Shown here: piece after piece, positions 42,204-52,755 of the stretch | Numbering within the stretch: the stretch's first letter is position 1 | Layout: the number at the start of each line of letters is the position of its first letter | Assembly (NCBI RefSeq): GCF_014524565.1 | Contig: NZ_CP060139.1 | Span: 2,301,501 to 2,365,500 of the forward strand | DNA length: 64,000 nucleotides | Direction of reading: 5' to 3' | Source: Croceimicrobium hydrocarbonivorans | GTDB lineage: Bacteria; Bacteroidota; Bacteroidia; Flavobacteriales; Schleiferiaceae | Position numbers and translations under genes: made by a program | Notes under the pieces: model-generated | Told to the model about the DNA's origin: nothing | Database searches by the model: none | What the model saw: only the letters and a program-made list of their open reading frames with translations

Positions 42204-42331
42204 ATAGGAGCTTCCTAAAGCTATTATTCTGAGGTGAAAGAAGACTGTGATAATCGAGTTGGTATTTGGATAAGTAACTGACTTAGGAATTAGATTGCCG
42301 ATAGGTTTTGCTTTACTTTGCCTAGTAAAAC

Positions 42332-45300
42332 ATGGTTATGATTCGCTGTTATTCTCTTCTTGGAGTTTTAATATTCTATTTAAACTCTTTTGGGCAGAGC
42401 ATTTTGCCACCCTATGTCAATAATTTTGATAGTTCAAATGCGAGTGTTGGATGGTCACATTATGCAATAACTGGCACAGATGTGTGGGAACTTGGTACCC
42501 CAAATGGCCTTAAACTTTTTAAAACTCTAACTCCAAGCGGTGCCTGGGCAACAAATTTGGATGGTGTACATCCCAAGAGTTCCATTATGGCGCTTCAAAC
42601 TCCTGCATTTAATTTATCAGATACAAGTAAGACTTATAGGATTGGTCTGGCATTGCAGCTTTATACTAATAGTTACAGCAATGGATTAAATATTCAATAT
42701 TCAGTCAACTATGGACCATGGACACTTTTAAATGGTGCAGGAAATGAAAAAACCAATTGGTACAATAATCAGTTTTCATGTAGTGCATTAGCTTATGATC
42801 CTGCATGGTCAGGGAATAATTCAGCCTATTTATTTAAGTTGGCCTTTCACAGTTTAGAAAGCCTGAAAGGTCATTCTAACGTTCGTTTTAGGATTCGCTT
42901 CGGAGCGGGCTCTGGGAATAATTATGAGGGAGTAGTCATGGACTATTTTACCATCGAGGAGGATATCCCCAATTTAGAAATTCCATATGCCGGCCCATTG
43001 ATATCGGAAGGATTGTGTGATTTGGAAGTTAGAGATAATATAGTTTATGCTGAGACAAATGAGGGTCCAAAATCCTTTAAACTAAAATATTACTTGTCCT
43101 CAGATTCCTTGTATGACTCTAGCGATTCCCTTATTTTTTCACAGAATCGATATTTTATAGAATCCCAAAATGTTTCCAACTTTTTATCAGTTGCAGGCCT
43201 AGCACCTGGCCAATATTATATCCTCACCTATATAGACGCAGATAGTTCTTTTAGTGAACTCAGGGAAGATGATAATATAGGAGCACATAAATTGACGGTT
43301 TTGTCATCATTGGAAATACCGATTGTGGACAACTTTGATGACTTGAATTCCAAATGGTTTGCTCATCATGGTCAGAATTGGGTGTTTGGAACTCCGGAGC
43401 TGCATCAAATGAGTGGTTCCCACTCTGGTCAAAATGCCTGGAGTATATATAATGGTGGGAATTCTAATATTATTGAATCCCCTTCTTTTAATCCTAGGAA
43501 GGCGGACTCTATGTTGCTTGCCTTCTGGTATATGAGTGATAATGCGATGCACCGATTTTCAAACCATTTACCAGTTAGATATATCCAGGATTGCCAGGGA
43601 TCGGGTAATTATACTAGTTTAGGTCAATTGGAAAGCTCAAAGAATAATACTTGGGAACATGTGAATTTCAGGTTTCCAGAGTCTTTGGATACTTCGGTAG
43701 AAGCGCGACTTCAAATTAATAACCTAGGTTTTAACTTAATTATTGATGATGTATATATTGGCCCTCCAAGGCCAGATCTATCCATTGAAAACAAGGATTT
43801 TTTACATCATGGAAGTGCTGCGCCAGGTGTGGCTACACTGAATTATGAACTTAATAACTCGGGCCTGAGATGGGCTGATAGCAGTACTACAAAATTTTAT
43901 TGGTCAACGGATAGTCTATTGGACTCAGGAGATTTGCTGTTAGGGTCAAAAACTGAAGCCTCAATAAGTGATACTTCTTATGTTAACGCCCAGTTTAGTT
44001 TTAATAAACCAAGCGCTCAGGCGGGACGGTACTTTATTATCTATCAGTTAGATGCGGACTCAGTTGTTAATGAAATGAGGGAGTATAATAATATTGGTTT
44101 TATTCGGTTCGAATTGGTTCCAATTTTTTCCTTACCCTATTTTAATGATTTTGAAACCCAGATTGATGGTTGGACCCATAATGCCACTTTGGCTCAGGAT
44201 AATTGGCAATGGGGAACCCCTTATGGGGATCGTTTGAATTTTGCCTTCTCAGGTAACAAAGCTCTAATGGCAATTGACACCAGTAGCGATCCAATAAAAA
44301 GGAGGGCTCATCTTTATAGTCCTGCATTTGACTTTAGCACTTTGACTGATCCAGCGATGGCCTTTGATATGATTATTGATGGGGATTCAGTCTGTTCATG
44401 CAGTTTTGCCGAAATGAACATGAGTTATTCACTCGATGGAGGTGCTACCTGGCAATTACTTGATACCACAAATAATTCCTACAATAAGTGGTATTATCCA
44501 CAGAATTATAATGCTAGCACTGGAATTGACCATATCTATGGAAACCCATATTCAAGCTCTAAGTTGTTTGACAAGGAGGAAAGGGCCTTTGCAGCGATCA
44601 ACTTTTATAACAGTCGCGATTTAGCGAGAAATACGCGATATGTAGTGGATTTAAAGTTTTTGGCTGGAAATCCTGATGTTCGATTTCGTTATAATGTAGC
44701 TTTTGAGATTTACACTTTTTCAGGTTGGCAAATACCCGAGGGAGTAGTTTTGGATAATTTCGAGATTCAGGACCATTATACAGACTTGGTGGTCGAAAAT
44801 CAGAAAAACTTGTTGCTTGGTCGTAATCAAGCCAATGTTAGCTTTTCGATGAATGTGCGTAACCTGGGAAATTTTAGGGCTACAAGTACTGTTTCGGAGT
44901 ATTATTTGTCAGTTGATAGTATTCTGGATCCTAGCGATTTACTTTTAGGGACAGATACTGTATCTGCAATTCGTCCTGATTTGATAAGACACCGCAATTT
45001 GTCATTCCCTAGTCCTACAAATCTCTCTTCTTTTAATTATTTGATTTATAAACTTGACGTCAACAATTCATTAGTGGAGTCAGTGGAAAACAACAATATT
45101 GGGGCATGGCCTCTCGGAATGGGAGGTGTAACGCAATATCCTTACTACGAAGAGTTTAGTGCAAGTGCTATAAGCGGTTGGAACTATGGCAGTCGAAAGT
45201 CTGGAACAACCACTCCTACAGCTTACCGGTTCAGACATAAAGTAGTTCCTGGAGAGAATGCTTATTGGTATGATTTTCAGTCAAATGAGTTTTTCACAGA

Positions 45301-46720
45301 TGTTCAGCAAGGGTCTTCAGAGTCAAAGGCACCTTTTATATACCTGTATACTCCCACCTTTGATTTTAGTGGCTCAGACAGAATAGAGATATCCTTCGAT
45401 TTAATGTCCACAGGGATAAATGGAGGAGGCAATTTGCAATATAGTGTGGATGGTGGTGTCACATGGAGCCTTGTAACTGCAGCCATGGGCGTAGTTAAGT
45501 ATAATTGGTACAATAATAATAGCCTGAGCTTATTAAATAGTGAGGCTGGTTGGAATGGTCAAGCCACAGGGTACAGGGAAGCCGATTTAGATTCAACTTT
45601 CTTCCAGACTTCAGCTTTCAAAGGAATGCAACAAGTACAGTTTCGATTTCAGTACCGCAGTAATAAATATGCTTACGGATTAGGGTCGCCTCAAGGTATG
45701 CGGTTGGATAATTTTAAAATCAGTTCTGCAAGTGCAGATTTAGAAGTCGATAGTTCACAAGTTATTCTTAATGCAGACCTTACTAAGCCTTTGTATTTGC
45801 CTTTTGAAATAATAAATATTGGAGAACTTCAGAGTCGGCCGTTTAAATCCCGATTCTATTTATCCTTGGACAACGTTTGGGATACATCGGATATCCAGAT
45901 TGGAGTTATAAATCATCCATCCCTCTATTTTGGTTCAACCCTAAGAGATTCAATTATAATTAATCACCCGAGTCCTTTACATCAAAATGAGTATTACGTG
46001 TTTTGGTTAACGGATTCCGATCAGAATAATTTTGAATCGAATGAGGAAAATAATTTTGGTTCTTACAAATTAGTGTATCCAGAGTATCCCAACTTGAGCG
46101 GTAATAGCAAACACGATACTATTTATTGCCTCCCTTCCTTATATCGAGTACACCCTTATTATTTTGTGAAAAATGCGAGTGTAGAACATGCGGGTCCCAG
46201 TGCATTGGCCTTTTATTGGTCAATAGACAGCATTTTAAGTCAATCAGACATCTTTTTAGATTCTGTTAATATTAGTTCCTTGAATGCAGGAGACAGTTTG
46301 AGCGGTCAGCACTTAGCCCTGGCCTTCCCGTGGCCTAGCCCATCTAGGCTTAGTTATATTCTTTATGAAATCGATTACTTGGATCAGGTATATGAAAAGA
46401 ATGAAGAAGATAATGTTTCAGTTATTGCACTGATTGTAGATTCAGTAAACCATATCGATGAAAATAGCTTAGAGAATGTGATCAGAGTTAATTTTAGGGC
46501 CAATGCTTTGGAAATTAACTGTAATGAAGGTATACCGTCAGGAGCTTTTCAATTAGTAGTTTTAAATTCATCAGGAGCAATAATTGCCCAGTCGAAAATG
46601 GCATTAACTGAAGGAGATCATAAGCTTGAATTACAATCACCTCTAGCAGCTGGAATTTACATTGTCCAAATATTTAATGAAGAATACTTTTATTCAGAAA
46701 AATTGGTGAAGCTAAACTAG
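42332..46720 (+). CDS. Giant T9SS protein with CARDB-like and jelly-roll repeats
   Basis: The protein has 1462 residues. It has a signal peptide (about 1-21), then alternating modules. Jelly-roll-type units start with PYVNNFD, PIVDNFD, PYFNDFE and PYYEEFS, each followed by an aromatic W.FGTP-like segment. CARDB-like Ig units carry YWSTDSLLDSGDLLLG-type and EEDNIG-type ends (five copies, the last near 1320-1380). The C-terminus is a T9SS sorting domain (LVVLNSSGAIIAQS, LAAGIYIVQIFN). It should be a long fibrous surface or secreted protein, for adhesion or polymer binding. It stands alone, has AT-rich codon use compared with its neighbours, and has no enzymatic motif. Confidence 0.83.
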   Translation: MVMIRCYSLLGVLIFYLNSFGQSILPPYVNNFDSSNASVGWSHYAITGTDVWELGTPNGLKLFKTLTPSGAWATNLDGVHPKSSIMALQTPAFNLSDTSKTYRIGLALQLYTNSYSNGLNIQYSVNYGPWTLLNGAGNEKTNWYNNQFSCSALAYDPAWSGNNSAYLFKLAFHSLESLKGHSNVRFRIRFGAGSGNNYEGVVMDYFTIEEDIPNLEIPYAGPLISEGLCDLEVRDNIVYAETNEGPKSFKLKYYLSSDSLYDSSDSLIFSQNRYFIESQNVSNFLSVAGLAPGQYYILTYIDADSSFSELREDDNIGAHKLTVLSSLEIPIVDNFDDLNSKWFAHHGQNWVFGTPELHQMSGSHSGQNAWSIYNGGNSNIIESPSFNPRKADSMLLAFWYMSDNAMHRFSNHLPVRYIQDCQGSGNYTSLGQLESSKNNTWEHVNFRFPESLDTSVEARLQINNLGFNLIIDDVYIGPPRPDLSIENKDFLHHGSAAPGVATLNYELNNSGLRWADSSTTKFYWSTDSLLDSGDLLLGSKTEASISDTSYVNAQFSFNKPSAQAGRYFIIYQLDADSVVNEMREYNNIGFIRFELVPIFSLPYFNDFETQIDGWTHNATLAQDNWQWGTPYGDRLNFAFSGNKALMAIDTSSDPIKRRAHLYSPAFDFSTLTDPAMAFDMIIDGDSVCSCSFAEMNMSYSLDGGATWQLLDTTNNSYNKWYYPQNYNASTGIDHIYGNPYSSSKLFDKEERAFAAINFYNSRDLARNTRYVVDLKFLAGNPDVRFRYNVAFEIYTFSGWQIPEGVVLDNFEIQDHYTDLVVENQKNLLLGRNQANVSFSMNVRNLGNFRATSTVSEYYLSVDSILDPSDLLLGTDTVSAIRPDLIRHRNLSFPSPTNLSSFNYLIYKLDVNNSLVESVENNNIGAWPLGMGGVTQYPYYEEFSASAISGWNYGSRKSGTTTPTAYRFRHKVVPGENAYWYDFQSNEFFTDVQQGSSESKAPFIYLYTPTFDFSGSDRIEISFDLMSTGINGGGNLQYSVDGGVTWSLVTAAMGVVKYNWYNNNSLSLLNSEAGWNGQATGYREADLDSTFFQTSAFKGMQQVQFRFQYRSNKYAYGLGSPQGMRLDNFKISSASADLEVDSSQVILNADLTKPLYLPFEIINIGELQSRPFKSRFYLSLDNVWDTSDIQIGVINHPSLYFGSTLRDSIIINHPSPLHQNEYYVFWLTDSDQNNFESNEENNFGSYKLVYPEYPNLSGNSKHDTIYCLPSLYRVHPYYFVKNASVEHAGPSALAFYWSIDSILSQSDIFLDSVNISSLNAGDSLSGQHLALAFPWPSPSRLSYILYEIDYLDQVYEKNEEDNVSVIALIVDSVNHIDENSLENVIRVNFRANALEINCNEGIPSGAFQLVVLNSSGAIIAQSKMALTEGDHKLELQSPLAAGIYIVQIFNEEYFYSEKLVKLN

Positions 46721-46745
46721 TAATCTTTAAATGCTAATTTTTTCT

Positions 46746-47267
46746 TTATTCGGATAGACTTGAATCATCCAAGGCCTCATTCAATTCAGGGGCCAGGCTA
46801 GAATGCGCACTGTCCATTACCGTGTCATCCATCTGCAGACTATCGGCCTCCAAGTTTAGGCTGTCCGTGGCTGTGCTATCCGCAGGGAGTCCAGTGTTTG
46901 AGGGGAGATAAGTATCTAAATGGGGTAATTCAATTTCATCGGTGAAAACCTTAAAGGCAATAAAAGCGATGAAAGTAAGCAGGATGAGCAGGATCAAATT
47001 AGCGGAGAGGCGCAAATTCTTTTTCCAAACCACCGGTTCTGTGCGTGCTCTTCGTCGGCGAATCCAGATAATAGTAATGATGCAAGCCAGAACAATGCTG
47101 AGGATGCCAATCCAGCGATCGGTTAAATCGACGGCAAATACATAACGAGATACTAAATGACTGCTAACAAATACCAGCAGGTACACTAAGGCCAAGGCCA
47201 AAAGGCTTAGGCAGATGCTTAGGATAAGGTGCAGCCAGTCAGGAATTCGTTTTTGCTCTTCAGCCAT
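46746..47267 (-). CDS. Three-helix membrane protein with acidic tail
   Basis: The protein has 173 residues. Membrane helices lie at about 11-36, 50-69 and 88-110, with a basic RRRRARTEP loop between the second and third. The last ~55 residues are an acidic Ser/Asp/Leu-rich tail (DSTATDSLNLEADSLQMDD) that is probably disordered. No family is recognised. It is convergent with the giant T9SS gene. GATATTTG about 35 nt before the start is a weak -7 candidate. Confidence 0.6.
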   Translation of the reverse strand: MAEEQKRIPDWLHLILSICLSLLALALVYLLVFVSSHLVSRYVFAVDLTDRWIGILSIVLACIITIIWIRRRRARTEPVVWKKNLRLSANLILLILLTFIAFIAFKVFTDEIELPHLDTYLPSNTGLPADSTATDSLNLEADSLQMDDTVMDSAHSSLAPELNEALDDSSLSE

Positions 47268-47361
47268 AATAGGGAATGCTCTCGCAAATATCCGCTCTTA
47301 GACTTCGGAATCCAAACTTTTTCATTTTCCTTATCTTCTGAGCTCAACCAATTTAGAGTTT

Positions 47362-47517
47362 ATGAAACGAATAGCATCGATAATCTTGCTAATCCTCGGG
47401 ATCTATATGATTTATCTGAGTATTCCCTCCGAAGGAGTGATCATGCGCCCTCCCATGGTAAGTGGGGTGGCCTTTATTTTAATCGGCCTGGTTTGGTTAA
47501 ATCCCAAAACTGCCTGA
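47362..47517 (+). CDS. Small two-helix membrane protein (51 aa)
   Basis: The protein has 51 codons. A first helix (ASIILLILGIYMIYLSI) is followed by a short loop with EGVIMRPPMV and a second helix (SGVAFILIGLVWLN), ending KTA. The hydrophobic hairpin pattern with a proline loop is not expected by chance. It is preferred over a longer frame (47229-47522) in another phase. A strong terminator follows 12 nt after the stop. Function unknown. Confidence 0.55.
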   Translation: MKRIASIILLILGIYMIYLSIPSEGVIMRPPMVSGVAFILIGLVWLNPKTA

Positions 47518-47528
47518 TCTGAAAAAGA

Positions 47529-47564
47529 AAAAGCCGTCTCGGGTATACCGGGACGGCTTTTTTT
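47529..47564. terminator. Bidirectional terminator
   Basis: Arms AAAGCCGTC (47530-47538) and GACGGCTTT (47552-47560) have A and T tracts on both sides. It serves the 51-aa gene and the convergent queA. The loop TCGGGTATACCG resembles that of the hairpin after hemD. Confidence 0.85.
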
Positions 47565-47581
47565 GAGCTTTTAGCTGCGGA

Positions 47582-48631
47582 TTAGATAATCAGCATTGCG
47601 TCTCCATAGCTTAGGAAACGGTACTTTTCTTTAACCGCTGTTTTATACGCTTCCATCAATAGATCATAACCGGCAAAAGCGGCGGTCATCATCATTAAAG
47701 TGCTTTGAGGCGGATGGAAGTTGGTGATCATACGATCAGCAATTTGGAACTCATAAGGAGGGAAGATGAACTTATTGGTCCATCCGTCAAATGGTTTTAA
47801 ATGACCATCTGTACTCACTGAGCTTTCCATGGCGCGCATAGAAGTAGTACCTACAGCACAAACCTTTTTACGGGCATCAATGGCTTTGTTTACTACTGCG
47901 GCAGTATGATCGTAAATCATAAACTGCTCAGAGTCCATTTTATGCTTGCTAAGGTCTTCCACTTCTACCGGACGGAAAGTTCCCAAACCAACGTGTAGGG
48001 TAAGCTCACCAAAGGTTACGCCCTTAATCTCCAAACGTTTCATCAATTGCTTGCTGAAGTGGAGGCTGGCCACCGGAGCGGCTACTGCACCTTCATGCTT
48101 GGCGAAAATCGATTGGTAACGATCCTCATCATCTTCTTCAGGTTCGCGGTCGATGTACTTAGGCAGTGGAGTTTGTCCCAATTCTTTCAATTTGGCACGA
48201 AACTCTTCATAAGATCCGTCAAACAAAAAGCGGAGGGTACGTCCTCGAGAAGTGGTGTTGTCGATTACTTCAGCTACCAGGCTGTCGTCATCACCGAAAT
48301 ACAATTTGTTGCCAATCCGGATTTTACGGGCTGGGTCTACCAGTACATCCCATAAACGGCTTTCGGCATTCAGTTCACGCAGTAAGAAAACTTCGATACG
48401 AGCGCCGGTTTTTTCTTTATTACCGTACATACGGGCAGGAAAAACCTTGGTATTGTTCAATACCAGAGCGTCGCCCTCGTCGAAATAATCAATGATTTCA
48501 TTGAACATCTTGTGCTCAATAGTGCCTTCGGCACGGTTAACTACCATCATACGACTATCGTCGCGGTGGGTGGTGGGATACTTCGCAATAAGCTCCTGCG
48601 GAAGCTTATAGTTAAAGTGCGAAAGTTTCAT
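47582..48631 (-). CDS. queA: tRNA queuosine ribosyltransferase-isomerase
   Basis: QueA moves the ribose of SAM onto preQ1 in tRNA to give epoxyqueuosine. It has 349 residues from ATG 48631, where the family N-terminus ([18 protein letters not shown]) begins; ATG 48637 two codons earlier is possible. Typical blocks are [28 protein letters not shown] (catalytic region) and [11 protein letters not shown] written here as [11 protein letters not shown], plus [13 protein letters not shown] near the end. It is transcribed alone. The other queuosine genes are elsewhere. Confidence 0.95.
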   Translation of the reverse strand: MKLSHFNYKLPQELIAKYPTTHRDDSRMMVVNRAEGTIEHKMFNEIIDYFDEGDALVLNNTKVFPARMYGNKEKTGARIEVFLLRELNAESRLWDVLVDPARKIRIGNKLYFGDDDSLVAEVIDNTTSRGRTLRFLFDGSYEEFRAKLKELGQTPLPKYIDREPEEDDEDRYQSIFAKHEGAVAAPVASLHFSKQLMKRLEIKGVTFGELTLHVGLGTFRPVEVEDLSKHKMDSEQFMIYDHTAAVVNKAIDARKKVCAVGTTSMRAMESSVSTDGHLKPFDGWTNKFIFPPYEFQIADRMITNFHPPQSTLMMMTAAFAGYDLLMEAYKTAVKEKYRFLSYGDAMLII

Positions 48632-48680
48632 TTTCATAGCTTACGGGCTTTGAATTGATTAGAAAAAAAATAAGAGGGCG

Positions 48681-48688
48681 CGAAATTA
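48681..48688 (-). promoter_or_regulatory. -7 element TAATTTCG for queA
   Basis: On the minus strand TAATTTCG followed by CGCCC is the same string as before the MarC-family gene. It ends about 50 nt before ATG 48631. Confidence 0.4.
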
Positions 48689-48710
48689 CGAAAAAGAGGG
48701 GAATAGATTC

Positions 48711-49496
48711 TTACCAATCTTCACCGAAGCGCTTCTTCACTAAATTGATGAGACGCTCTTCGTAGGGTTTTTTATCATCCCAGTCGTAATCGGGTTTCAC
48801 TAGATTTTCGATGAAATACATAGACTCCAAATAGGTGTCCAGAGTATTCAGTTGAGAAAGTACTCGGTTAAAATCGGATTGTGAATCATTAAAGAGATGC
48901 TTCACAAAAGCAATACGATCGTTCAAACCTACTTGAATGGCACCTTTGGCTAATTGATCATTTACTGATTTAGGAGCTTGGTGACCGGCATTCAGATCTT
49001 TGGCCTCGGTATTTTCTTTGATCTCAGCTTTAGGAAGCTCTTTTTCAAGAGGAGCCTCTGCTGTTTCCATTTCTTCTTGAGGCGCTTCTTCCTCTTCTTG
49101 ACTTGCCTCAGCCTCTAAGGGCATTTCCATTGGCTGGGCTTCTGCCTGTGCTGGTACTTCGGGTTCCGGACTTTCGGCTATGGCTTCGTTGGGAATTTCT
49201 TCAGGCTCCGCTGGAGCTTCCTCAATTTTGGGTGCCGGCTTTTCAAATTCCGGGGCTTGAGGTTTTTCTACGGCTGGCGGAGGAGGTGCAGGGGCTTCAG
49301 CTTTGGCTGGGCTCGCGCTGCTACTCGCTTTGACACTCTTGCGCTCGGCTTCAACTTCTTCGAGATAGTTTAAAACCAGTAGCCTTTCGTAGAGCATTTG
49401 CACGCGAGTGAGTTGTTCGGGGCGCGAAAGAGCATTGTTGTTTTCTATGATGAAGTAACATAATTCCTTTAGTTCCTGGCGAACATTGTCTTTCAT
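48711..49496 (-). CDS. Conserved protein with Ala/Glu/Pro-rich linker
   Basis: The protein has 261 residues. An N-terminal helical domain (about 1-50, RQELKELCYFIIENNNALSRP) and a C-terminal helical domain (about 175-261, SVNDQLAKGAIQVGLNDRIAFVKHLF-like, split here by position) flank a ~115-residue linker of Ala, Pro and Glu. The C-terminal part ends in VKKRFGEDW. It is cytoplasmic with no membrane segment. I know similar uncharacterised Bacteroidota proteins in this position next to tdk, but no function. The linker composition suggests a flexible spacer between two binding domains. It is divergent from tdk. Confidence 0.6.
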   Translation of the reverse strand: MKDNVRQELKELCYFIIENNNALSRPEQLTRVQMLYERLLVLNYLEEVEAERKSVKASSSASPAKAEAPAPPPPAVEKPQAPEFEKPAPKIEEAPAEPEEIPNEAIAESPEPEVPAQAEAQPMEMPLEAEASQEEEEAPQEEMETAEAPLEKELPKAEIKENTEAKDLNAGHQAPKSVNDQLAKGAIQVGLNDRIAFVKHLFNDSQSDFNRVLSQLNTLDTYLESMYFIENLVKPDYDWDDKKPYEERLINLVKKRFGEDW

Positions 49497-49524
49497 CGAA
49501 CGGCGTGTTTATTCCTTAGTTTTG
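49495..49524 (+). promoter_or_regulatory. Promoter of tdk-murF/alr
   Basis: TTTC (49491-49494), 22 bp, TAGTTTTG (49517-49524), exact for the -7 element, lies 20 nt before the tdk ATG at 49545. Confidence 0.5.
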
Positions 49525-49544
49525 TGCTGTAATTAAGCGAAAAA

Positions 49545-50141
49545 ATGTTCCTCGAAAATACAGTAAATCATCAAAAGCCTAGCGGCTGTATCGAAGTAAT
49601 CTGCGGAAGCATGTTTTCCGGCAAGACCGAGGAGCTTATTCGTCGTTTAAAAAGAGCGCAATTTGCTCGTCAAAAAGTGGAAATTTTTAAACCTCTGGTC
49701 GACACGCGCTATAGCGATGAAGAGGTGGTGAGCCACGATAATAACGCCATTCGCAGTACACCGGTGGAGGGAAGTTCCAATATTCTGATTTTAGCCGATG
49801 ATGTAGATGTGGTGGGGATTGATGAGGCTCAATTTTTTGATGAGGGAATCGTAGAGGTTTGCAATGAACTGGCCAATCGCGGTTGCCGGGTTATTGTGGC
49901 AGGTTTGGATATGGATTTTCAAGGAAGGCCTTTTGGCCCCATGCCTTATTTAATGGCTACTGCCGAATATGTTACCAAGGTGCACGCGGTATGCATGCGT
50001 ACCGGCAATTTGGCTCATTATTCACATCGCACCACTGCCGATCAGAAGCAGGTGTTTTTAGGAGCTAAAGAGCAATACGAACCTTTAAGCAGGGCGGCCT
50101 TTAACGAAATTCGCGCTCAGGAAAAGAAGGCTAAACTGTGA
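49545..50141 (+). CDS. tdk: Thymidine kinase (type II)
   Basis: This enzyme salvages thymidine by phosphorylation. It has 198 residues. The P-loop is GSMFSGKT (21-28), the Walker B-like segment is [10 protein letters not shown] (about 86-95), and the lasso is [28 protein letters not shown]. Where TK1 enzymes carry a CxxC zinc pair, only VHAVCMRTG remains, so the zinc ribbon is incomplete, as in relatives I recall. The stop overlaps the GTG start of the next gene by 3 nt. Confidence 0.93.
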   Translation: MFLENTVNHQKPSGCIEVICGSMFSGKTEELIRRLKRAQFARQKVEIFKPLVDTRYSDEEVVSHDNNAIRSTPVEGSSNILILADDVDVVGIDEAQFFDEGIVEVCNELANRGCRVIVAGLDMDFQGRPFGPMPYLMATAEYVTKVHAVCMRTGNLAHYSHRTTADQKQVFLGAKEQYEPLSRAAFNEIRAQEKKAKL

Positions 50142-52603
50142 ATTGGAACAGTCAACAAATAGCGGATCGCATCGGGGCGAAGCACCCACCGATTCCAGCT
50201 CAGGAAGTTGGCAGAATCCTTTTTGATAGCAGACAGTTTAGTGCCGGCGAGGGACAATTATTCTTTGCGCTTCGCGGCAAGCATCACGACGGACATCATT
50301 ATATCGAAAGTCTTTACCAGAAAGGGATTCGGCTTTTTGTGGTAGAGGAAATCCCCAGTTCATCGGCTTTGGATGAAGCTTTGTTTTTAGTTTGTCCCAA
50401 CAGTCTGGAGGCCTTGCAAAAATTAGCTCGGGCGATTCGCCAGGAGCTAAATCCCAAATTGATTGCCATTACCGGTAGCAATGGTAAAACAGTGGTGAAG
50501 GAATGGCTGTATCGTCTGATGAATAGCCTGCCGAATGTGTACCGCAGTCCTAAAAGTTTCAATTCACAAATTGGGGTTCCTCTGGCCTTATGGGCGATGC
50601 CAGAAAATTGTGAGATCGGCATTTTTGAGGCCGGAATTTCCCTTCCGGGTGAAATGGCCCAATTAGAGTCGATCTTAAAACCCGAAGCCGGAATCTTCAC
50701 CAATATTGGTTCGGCCCACGGGGAGAATTTCCGTGATAACAAACAAAAGATACAAGAGAAGTTAAAGCTCTTTCAAGAAGCGAAGTTTTTAATCTATCCG
50801 GCCGATCTAGCAGAATTGGCGGAAGAAATTGAAAGCTTTAAATCCAATCCTAATTTGAAGACTTATCCCTGGTCTGTTATTCAGGGGAAAGCCGAAGCCT
50901 GGTTAGAGGTTTTGGACCAAGGAAGTGATCATTGCCATTTCCGCTTTCATAATCCTATTTTCGATTTAGAGGCGCGGATACCTTTCGGAGATGAGGCCTC
51001 TATTCAGAATGCGGTCAATGCTTTGTATATGGCCTTGTATTTAGGAGTGGAGCCTAAAACTTTGCAAAGGTCGCTTCAGGCCTTGAGCCCAATTGAAATG
51101 CGGTTGGAGATGAAGGAGGGGCATCAAAATACCCTGCTCATCAATGATGCCTACAATAGCGATTTAGAATCTTTGCGCATTGCTCTGCATTTTTTGCAGG
51201 AACATGGTAAGGATCGTTCTAAGGTTTTGATCTTGAGTGATATGATGCAGTCTGGCCTTTCGGCGGAAGCCTTGCAAGAGGCCTTGGCACAGGTGATTGC
51301 TAATCAGGATCTGGAGCAAATTTTCGCGATTGGACCCCAATTGCAGGCCCATCCTTTAAATATTCAAATTCCGGTAGAGTACTTCGAATCTACCGAGGCC
51401 TTTATGGCTCAGATGTTTCAATACACCTGGCAGGGGCGGGCTGTGCTTTTAAAGGGTTCCCGACCTTTTGCTTTTGAGAAGATCGATAAGATATTAGCTC
51501 GCCAACGACATGAAACGGTGATGGAAATTCACTTGAATCGCCTTGTGCACAATCTTAACTATTACCGCAGTCGCCTGCAGAAGGGTACCAAGCTCATGGT
51601 GATGGTTAAGGCCTTTGCTTATGGCACGGGTAGCGAGGAGGTTGCGCGGGTACTGGCTTTTCATGGCGTGGATTATCTGGCTGTGGCTTATGCCGATGAA
51701 GGAGTGGCGCTGCGCAAAGCAGGAATTTCGCTTCCGATAATGGTGCTTAATCCTGAAACTTCGGCCTTGGATTCTTTTTTTGATTATCAGTTGGAGCCTG
51801 AGGTCTACAGCTTTAAAAGATTGGAGGAAATCGTGCAATTAGCTCGATTGCGAAATGAAGGACTCAAAATTCATTTGAAGCTGGAAACCGGCATGAATCG
51901 CCTAGGCTTTTCCACCAATGAATTGGAGCAAGTGATGCTGGAATTAAAGGCTTGCCCGGAATTGGAATTGGCTTCTGTTTTCTCGCATTTAGCTGCTTCA
52001 GACGATCCGGCGGAAGCTGAGTTTACCCGGACTCAGATTGCTCGCTTTCAAAGCATGACCACACTTTTAGAAAAGGAGCTCGGCGCAGGCTTTCTAAAGC
52101 ATATCGCCAATACCGGTGCCATTGAAGCTTTTCCGGAAGCCTATTTTGATATGGTGCGTTTGGGAATCGGCTTGTATGGTGTAGCACCTCATCCAGAGGA
52201 GCAAGCTCAGTTGTTGGCAGTGGCGGAATTAAAGGCCACCGTATCTCAAGTTAAAGTGGTGGAAGCGGGTGATAGTGTTGGCTATGGCCGCACTTGGAAG
52301 GCGGAAGCTAAGGAGCGTATTGCGGTGGTTTCCATTGGCTATGCCGATGGTTATGCCCGCAGTTTAAGCAATGGCAAGGGCCATATTAGCATTCGTGGAA
52401 AGCGTTATCCGATTGTAGGTCGGGTTTGCATGGATATGTGCATGGTGGCCGTTGGCGATGACCCTATAAAAGAGGGCGATGAGGTACTCATATTTGGTCA
52501 GGATTTGCCGGTTCAGGAAATGGCCACTGCGATGAATACCATTGCTTATGAGGTTTTAACCGGAATTTCAGCCCGGGTGAAAAGAGTCTATTATATGGCT
52601 TAA
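50138..52603 (+). CDS. murF-alr: Bifunctional MurF ligase / alanine racemase
   Basis: The protein has 821 residues from GTG 50138. Residues 1-~450 are UDP-MurNAc-tripeptide:D-Ala-D-Ala ligase: ATP loop GSNGKT (113-118), [13 protein letters not shown] and [11 protein letters not shown]. Residues ~460-821 are a PLP-dependent alanine racemase: the PLP lysine is Lys491 in [11 protein letters not shown], with [11 protein letters not shown] carrying the catalytic Tyr and [10 protein letters not shown]. So one chain makes D-Ala and adds D-Ala-D-Ala to the peptidoglycan precursor. This fusion is known in Bacteroidota. It overlaps tdk and is followed by an AT-rich spacer. Confidence 0.95.
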   Translation: MNWNSQQIADRIGAKHPPIPAQEVGRILFDSRQFSAGEGQLFFALRGKHHDGHHYIESLYQKGIRLFVVEEIPSSSALDEALFLVCPNSLEALQKLARAIRQELNPKLIAITGSNGKTVVKEWLYRLMNSLPNVYRSPKSFNSQIGVPLALWAMPENCEIGIFEAGISLPGEMAQLESILKPEAGIFTNIGSAHGENFRDNKQKIQEKLKLFQEAKFLIYPADLAELAEEIESFKSNPNLKTYPWSVIQGKAEAWLEVLDQGSDHCHFRFHNPIFDLEARIPFGDEASIQNAVNALYMALYLGVEPKTLQRSLQALSPIEMRLEMKEGHQNTLLINDAYNSDLESLRIALHFLQEHGKDRSKVLILSDMMQSGLSAEALQEALAQVIANQDLEQIFAIGPQLQAHPLNIQIPVEYFESTEAFMAQMFQYTWQGRAVLLKGSRPFAFEKIDKILARQRHETVMEIHLNRLVHNLNYYRSRLQKGTKLMVMVKAFAYGTGSEEVARVLAFHGVDYLAVAYADEGVALRKAGISLPIMVLNPETSALDSFFDYQLEPEVYSFKRLEEIVQLARLRNEGLKIHLKLETGMNRLGFSTNELEQVMLELKACPELELASVFSHLAASDDPAEAEFTRTQIARFQSMTTLLEKELGAGFLKHIANTGAIEAFPEAYFDMVRLGIGLYGVAPHPEEQAQLLAVAELKATVSQVKVVEAGDSVGYGRTWKAEAKERIAVVSIGYADGYARSLSNGKGHISIRGKRYPIVGRVCMDMCMVAVGDDPIKEGDEVLIFGQDLPVQEMATAMNTIAYEVLTGISARVKRVYYMA

Positions 52604-52647
52604 ATTAGAGCGCTGTTTCTTCCCCCAATTTTAATAGTTTGATTAAG

Positions 52648-52659
52648 CGTTTATAAACG
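52648..52659. promoter_or_regulatory. Palindrome CGTTTATAAACG
   Basis: This perfect 12-bp palindrome lies in the 152-bp spacer after murF-alr, with the word CGTTTA repeated at 52669. It may be an operator for the small lipoprotein and membrane-thioredoxin genes. Confidence 0.3.
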
Positions 52660-52755
52660 TTTCATAGGCGTTTAATATCGCGCTATCCTTATTTTATTTG
52701 AGTGTTTTACCCCCAGGTGTGAAAGCCGCACTCATGAATTCTAAAATTTTAAGTG

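Noticed and set aside
47229-47522. A 97-codon plus-strand frame
   Set aside because: It overlaps the start of the minus-strand membrane protein gene and is out of phase with the more convincing 51-codon two-helix protein.
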